From contig NC_023749.2 of NCBI RefSeq assembly GCF_000499845.2, positions 43,272,177 through 43,336,176 on the forward strand: a stretch of DNA of 64,000 nt, read 5' to 3'. Positions 59,464 to 64,000 of the stretch are shown one piece after another; positions within the stretch are counted from its first letter, which is position 1, and each line of letters opens with the position of its first letter. The translations under genes and the position numbers were made by a program. This DNA comes from Phaseolus vulgaris (Eukaryota > Streptophyta > Magnoliopsida > Fabales > Fabaceae). The notes beneath the pieces are model-generated. The model saw only the letters and a program-made list of their open reading frames with translations, was not told the origin of the DNA and did not search any database.

Positions 59464-59837
59464 GGTGTTGAGTTCACCTTCAACTTCTACATCCTCTCCT
59501 TTTCATTTTAGGCTCCACTTTGATAGGCATGATGCTTTAATTATCTACTGCACATGGGTTTTGATCCTTTCTCCTCTTTTTCATCTTAGGCTCTAATGGA
59601 GGACCATCTTTGTTAAAGTCACCATTCTTCTCAACTAAGAGCATATGATAAACTTGGAAGAAGAGAAAAGATAATATATGCCTTAGTTTTGTATAAAATG
59701 TAAATAGTAGAATAGTATTTTCTAGCTTTCTATTTCTGAGCCAACTTTAGAACAAAAATATCTTTATCTCCAAACAAGACTATCACTTAGGCGCCTCCTC
59801 CTTTTTGCAATAGTGACTCTTCAAGCTTCTCCTAAAG
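59464..59837. other. Flank of the CACTA element
   Basis: The right flank resumes the DNA interrupted at 49487 and carries no recognised coding. It may be the internal region of the element whose 3' LTR is at 48353-49110. Confidence 0.35.
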
Positions 59838-60107
59838 TGATGTGAGTTGAGTTTTGCAATAGGACATTCTTCAAAATTGTGCACTCTCTAATCTTCTTCT
59901 TGAATTCCATAATGCATGTAATTTCTAGTAGCTCTTATAGGCTCCCATCTCCTTTCTCTAGCTTGTCTCTCTTGAGCATCCTCTAACCTTTGCATTCTTT
60001 CCACTAGTTGTCGTATTTCCTCTTCTTTGTGGGCCAAGCTCCCCCAAAAGACGTGTCTTTTGAGGAGATCGTGGTTTAGAAGATTCCCCTGAAGATAAAT
60101 GATACAT
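59838..60107 (-). pseudogene. Ty3/gypsy gag N-terminus
   Basis: The minus strand opens at 60107 with MYHLSSGESSKPRSPQ. After a shift it continues HKEEEIRQLVERMQRLEDAQ and RERRWEPIRATRNYMHYGI, ending at a stop near 59888 with decayed sequence beyond. The basic, Arg-rich start with a short coiled coil is typical of plant chromovirus-like Gag N-termini. It lies just downstream of a family C LTR in the same direction, which links family C to gypsy. Confidence 0.55.
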
Positions 60108-60582
60108 GATGTTGCACAAAAGCAAACAATTAGTGAAAATAACAATTAATGCACTTTCTCATGTGTATCACTCGACTATTTAGTAAGGATGGAAAAATGG
60201 TTAACTTCACTCAAGAAAGGACTAAAAATGGTTAAATTCCACAAGTATGAACACAATTTAGATATACTTGTAAGGTGAGAACCCAAAGAAGATCCCCACT
60301 GGACACGAGCTTAACAAAGTGGTCAAGTAAGTGTGAAAGTTCACTTTTAGAGGGAAAAGAGAAAAACACAATTATATGGTAACAATGATGCAATGGTGTA
60401 GACTTGAATAGAATAAGGCAAAGATAACCAACAATTTAAGAGACAAACATGAAAGTATAAAGAGGAATGGGATGGAGGGCGCAAAGAAAGATATAAAGAG
60501 GAAGAGATGAAGAGAGCTTATGGAAGAAAGAAAAATGTCACGCCACTTGGAGAAGAGAGGACTCCAAGATGAGTGGTGCAAA

Positions 60583-60965
60583 CACTACTAGAAAATTAAT
60601 AATTAGAAACCAATTTTAGAGACTAAAAATAATTAGTTGCTATATTAACTAAATTAGATACTATTTTAGAGACTAAAAAAATTATTGGTTTCTAAATTAG
60701 TTTCTATTATTGATAAATAGTTTCTAAATTGGTATCTAATTAGCTACTAAGGTTTTAACTACCAATTATTTAGATTTTAAATTTGGTAGTAAAAACCTTG
60801 GTAGCTAATTAGATACCAATTTATAAACTATTTATCAATAACAAAAATTAATTTAGAAACCAATAAATTTTTTAGTATTTTAAATAGTACCTAATTTAGT
60901 CAATATAGGAACTAATTATTTTTGTTCTCTAAAATTGGTTTGTATTTAATGATTTTCTTGTAGTG
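60583..60965. mobile_element. CACTA-like MITE, copy 6, TSD AAA
   Basis: Begins CACTACTAGAAAATTAATAA and ends TGATTTTCTTGTAGTG, with AAA on both sides (60580-60582 and 60966-60968). The two halves are inverted copies (TTTCTAAATTGGTATCTAAT against TAGATACCAATTTATAAAC). It sits inside the family C LTR, whose sequence rejoins when it is removed. Confidence 0.9.
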
Positions 60966-61228
60966 AAAGAGCCGCCACTTAAGATGTTACCCACCCAAGA
61001 TAAGACCCAAAATGAGAGCTCACAAGTCTCACAAAATCACTCCTACAAAGTTTCACTATTCAATTTCAATGTGTTAAATACATGAGGCAAGACACTCTAT
61101 TTATAGGAGATAGTGTCTTGGAGAACAAGATAGAGAGGTAGGAGTGTCATTTGTGAGAAACCTTCTAGAAGGTAGGTCAAAGAAACCCTAAACCTAGAAT
61201 CACTTATCATGAGGTGGGCTTGACACAA

Positions 61229-61371
61229 GCTCAAATTGCTAAGCACACCCTACTCAAATTAATAAGCACACCTTACTCAAATTACTAAGCACACCCTACT
61301 CAAATTACTAAGCACACTCTACTCAAATTACTACGCACACCCTACTCAAATTACTAAGCACACCTTACTCT
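61229..61371. repeat. 23-bp minisatellite in an LTR
   Basis: Six units of CTCAAATTACTAAGCACACC plus CTA, with single-base changes. Other family C LTRs have only one such unit (for example about 16190-16210), so it expanded in this copy alone. Confidence 0.9.
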
Positions 61372-61603
61372 AGTTTATTCTTTTATTTGGACCCCCAAAG
61401 TGAGCCCAATTTATTTACATAATTTCTCTTGTGGAAAGATAAGAAGGAAGAACTTTTGATATTCTGGTTTATATCTGGTTCTTCTTCTGCTAATGCTCTC
61501 TTGAGGTTTGGTGAGACCTGGCTTTGTATACTAAGATGACTGATCACAGTGTAAATTGTCGCTTGTGTCCCTGGTCATCTGCTTGGCTAATTGGGTTGTA
61601 TCC

Positions 61604-61756
61604 TAAAGACTAGCAAGGCGCCTATTCTAAAGTACTCTCCAATCCTCTTATACCATGTGTCAACTCATGAATGAAGAGTATTTAGTACTTAGGATTTCCA
61701 AATGACATGCTAGGAATGGAGAGTATTTTTAGAACTCAATAGTCATATTAGAAGTC
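61604..61756. other. Left flank of the next family C insertion
   Basis: With 62691-62760 it forms one interrupted stretch. The right part has CCTATAAATAAGAGACTCC, a TATA-like site, so the target of the insertion at 61757 may itself be another LTR. Confidence 0.3.
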
Positions 61757-62690
61757 TAATACAACCCAATTAGACAAGGAAATAACCAAGGACACAATAA
61801 ACACTTCACAATTAAGTCATTCATCTCAACATCCAAGACAAGGCCCCACCAAACTTCAGAAGGACCTCAATAGAAGAAGAACTGGACATAGGCTAGAGCA
61901 TCAAATGTTTTTTCTTTTGGTCTTCTTAAAATACAAGTTTATGTAAATAAATTGGGCTCATTTTGGGGTTCAAATAGAAGAATAAGCTAGAGTAGAGTTC
62001 ACTTAGCATAAATTGGGGTATACTTAACATAAATTGGGCTTGTGCCAAGCCACCTTTTATGACAAGTGCTTCTAGGTTTAGGGTTTCTTTGACCTACTTT
62101 CTAGAAGGCTTATCACAAATAACAGCCCTACCCCTCTATCTTGTTCTCCAAGACACTCTCTCCTACAAATAGAGTGCCTTGCCTCATGTATTTCATACAT
62201 TGAATTTTGAATAGAAAAGAAAAGCTGTCAGAATGTTGAGTGAGTCTTTAGTGCTCTCTTTTTGTGGGTCTTATCTTGGGTGTTTGTGCACTTCAAGTGG
62301 TGGCTCTTCACCACTCATCCTGGAGTCTCCCACCACTCCAAGTGGCGTGACCGCCATCATCATCCATAGCTTCCTCTATCTCTTCATCTCTTCCTTCCTT
62401 GCGCCATTTCCATTCCTCTTATATTCTTGTGTTCTTATTTTCCTTTTTGGTTTTTCCATCTTGTTGCTTTCAATTATATGCTTTAATTTTGAACCTCATC
62501 ATCATCACCATATAATTTCCTTTTCTCTTTGCTCTCTAGTAGTGAACCTTCACACTTACTTAACCACTTGGTTAAGTTCGTGTTCAGTGGGAACCTTCTT
62601 TGGGTTCCTCACCATATTCTGCTTAAAACAAAAACTTATAAACAAAGTGCAACGCATAAAAATGTGCAATCCTAAAATCTACTCACAACA
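61757..62690 (+). mobile_element. Solo LTR, family C, TSD AAGTC/GAGTC
   Basis: Begins TAATACAACCCAATTAG (first G mutated to A) and ends TCTACTCACAACA. Flanks AAGTC (61752-61756) and GAGTC (62691-62695) match at four of five bases. Closely follows the copy at 15946 across most of its length. Confidence 0.8.
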
Positions 62691-63138
62691 GAGTCTCCTT
62701 AGCCTATAAATAAGAGACTCCTCTCTTGTACATTTTTTAGTTGAATGATATATGAAATTGTGTTTATGAAATTCTTAGCTCACATCTCCAAGTCTCTCTT
62801 CTATAATGCTCATTTGCATTTTAGAAACACAAGGAAATTGACCAAACTTCTTCCTGGGCCCTTGCACCTAGTAAAATCACGCCCAAAACCATAAACCTAC
62901 ATAGCCATTCGATGCTTCCTATAAAAATCTACAAGTCTTCCGCTTCTTTCCATGAATTCCATCTAACACTCAAGAAGAATTGCTTAATGTGGATCAGAAA
63001 GAAGGAAGGTATACCCTATCTTCTCTTAAAAAAGTTTTATGCCTATGCCTATGGTGATGTCTTTGGTATGGTTCTTCATTATAATCATGATTATATCTAC
63101 TTTTAGACTCCTCATCATACTTAGGGCTTCTTCTAAGT
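62691..63138. other. Right flank, LTR-like then gypsy gag debris
   Basis: Starts with a TATA-like region (62705), then on the minus strand holds faint basic residues (YNHDYNEEPYQRHHHRHRH near 63040-63110) that continue the Gag fragment above it. No open frame. Confidence 0.35.
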
Positions 63139-63363
63139 CTAGGTTCTTTCAATCCCTTTGCCCTTATTTAGACTTATTAAGGAAAACATTTCTTTCATAT
63201 CTTTTCTTAATTCATTTCTAAAATCATCAAATTTTCTATCTATCTTTTCTATTTTATTTTCTAAATTTTCTTTTAGAAATCTAAGTTCCTCTCTCCACCC
63301 ATAGCCCTCTTCTTGTTCCCTATTACTTCCTTGAACACTAGATGCATGGTTATGGTCACCCAT
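63139..63363 (-). pseudogene. Gypsy-like gag N-terminal fragment
   Basis: Opens at 63363 with MGDHNHASSVQGSNREQEEG and continues to a coiled coil KENLENKIEKIDRKFDDFRN, then stops at 63139. The charged coiled coil followed by a His/Arg/Tyr-rich stretch is common in plant gypsy Gag N-termini. Identification is by style only. Confidence 0.4.
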
Positions 63364-64000
63364 TTTGAAATTAAAAAGAATTGGTTTTCATAAAAAAAAT
63401 GGGTGATAAAATTATTTTCACAAATAGGTTTTAGATTTGGTGAAGTTCCAATCAAGGTCAACAAGTTAAAATTTCTCCAAGTTCACTCCCATGGAAGAGT
63501 GGTGAGTCACTTAGGACTACTTAAATACCAAGTTTTTCCTTAGCTAGAGCTTAGCTCAGATAATCTTAACAAATTTCTCTCCAAAGAAACTTCAAAACAA
63601 TTTTATTTCCTAAATGTGGTGGGTGCAAGGTGTCCTAGTGATAAAAAGAAGATCAACTACAAATGGAGAGAAATCACCTAAGTATCACTGAGACTTTAAA
63701 GAATAAAAGAAAGCAAGAAGTTAAACAAGAATGAATTAAAGAAAAACAAAAAAGGAGAAAGTAAACTAGACGTGTCCTATGTAAAAGTGCAAGTGACATT
63801 TTAAGCCATTTGACACACTTTCACCTACTAATTATCATATATGACTATTACAATGTTTTTTAATGAGATTTCTTTGGAATCATTTTTGCAACCAACTAAT
63901 GTAAGTAAAATAAGCAAAGAAAATAAGCTTGAACACAAAGGTTCCGTGACACAATGCTATTATTATTACAGTTTTTAATGAGTTTCTTTATTTTTTTCAA
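63364..64000. other. Unassigned sequence at the window end
   Basis: AT-rich, probably leader of the gag fragment in the first part. Nothing else recognised. Confidence 0.35.

Larger units (their letters stand above)
60162..61603 (-). repeat. Family C LTR with MITE and expanded repeats
   Basis: Reverse copy of the family at 15946 and 61757: ACTTAACCAAGTGGT-like block near 60310, CACTTGGAG...GAGTGGTG near 60545-60580, a CTATTTATAGGAG TATA region near 61100, and the outer end GGGTTGTATCC at 61603. A MITE (60583-60965) and a 23-bp repeat array (61229-61371) enlarge it. The inner boundary (60162-60185) is uncertain. Confidence 0.6.

Noticed and set aside
59838..59866. Sequence resembling the end of family C LTRs
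   Set aside because: The similarity is short and falls within what reads as continuing gag; taken as coincidence.
61229..61371. Regular repeats resembling a CRISPR array
   Set aside because: The units abut without spacers and lie in a plant LTR; it is a minisatellite.

Overview
The window is plant nuclear DNA with no host gene that I can support. It is AT-rich, carries GT-AG introns, and is built almost entirely of plant transposable elements, many inserted into one another. The short dyad AACAATCGGTTGTTT and the kinds of copia and gypsy elements suggest a legume of the Phaseolus/Vigna type. That placement is from general knowledge of such repeats, not from a search.

Region 1 (2.6-15.9 kb) is a GC-richer block of Ty3/gypsy sequence of the Tat/Ogre kind, read on the minus strand. 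It holds a 5' LTR and primer site near 14.27 kb, broken gag, the end of reverse transcriptase, two RNase H domains and integrase. Two related genes lie antisense to these on the plus strand: one at 5.57-7.86 kb with a likely intron, and a broken paralogue at 9.24-10.2 kb. Both have CACGTG boxes upstream. A 1.19-kb LTR at 3668-4856 has internal sequence on both sides, so at least two elements are fused. A 188-bp module sits at two chimeric joints.

Region 2 (14.5-32.9 kb) holds solo LTRs with clear target duplications (14523-15606, 15946-16854, 24377-25350), another LTR (17841-18871), copia RNase H debris, a gag-only copia element (20674-25764, TSD TCTTC) and a decayed second copia element (about 28.0-32.9 kb).

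Region 3 (32.9-49.5 kb) is AT-rich. It contains five of six copies of a palindromic CACTA-like MITE, a 571-bp tandem duplication, minisatellites and microsatellites, and no convincing gene.

Region 4 (49.5-59.5 kb) is a single small CACTA transposon (TSD GGT, about 0.9 kb of its own sequence). It has been inflated to 10 kb by three insertions of one copia family: two solo LTRs (TSDs CATAA and CAACG) and one nearly complete 6.86-kb element (TSD AGTGA/AATGA). The rest (59.5-64 kb) holds gypsy gag fragments and LTRs of the same family as those at 16, 18 and 24.5 kb.

The most unusual signal is a pair of dyad-symmetric motifs (core YAAYCGGTTG or YAAYCGATTG) set 21 bp apart. It recurs in the LTRs, the untranslated internal DNA and the gag and pol coding frames of the copia family.
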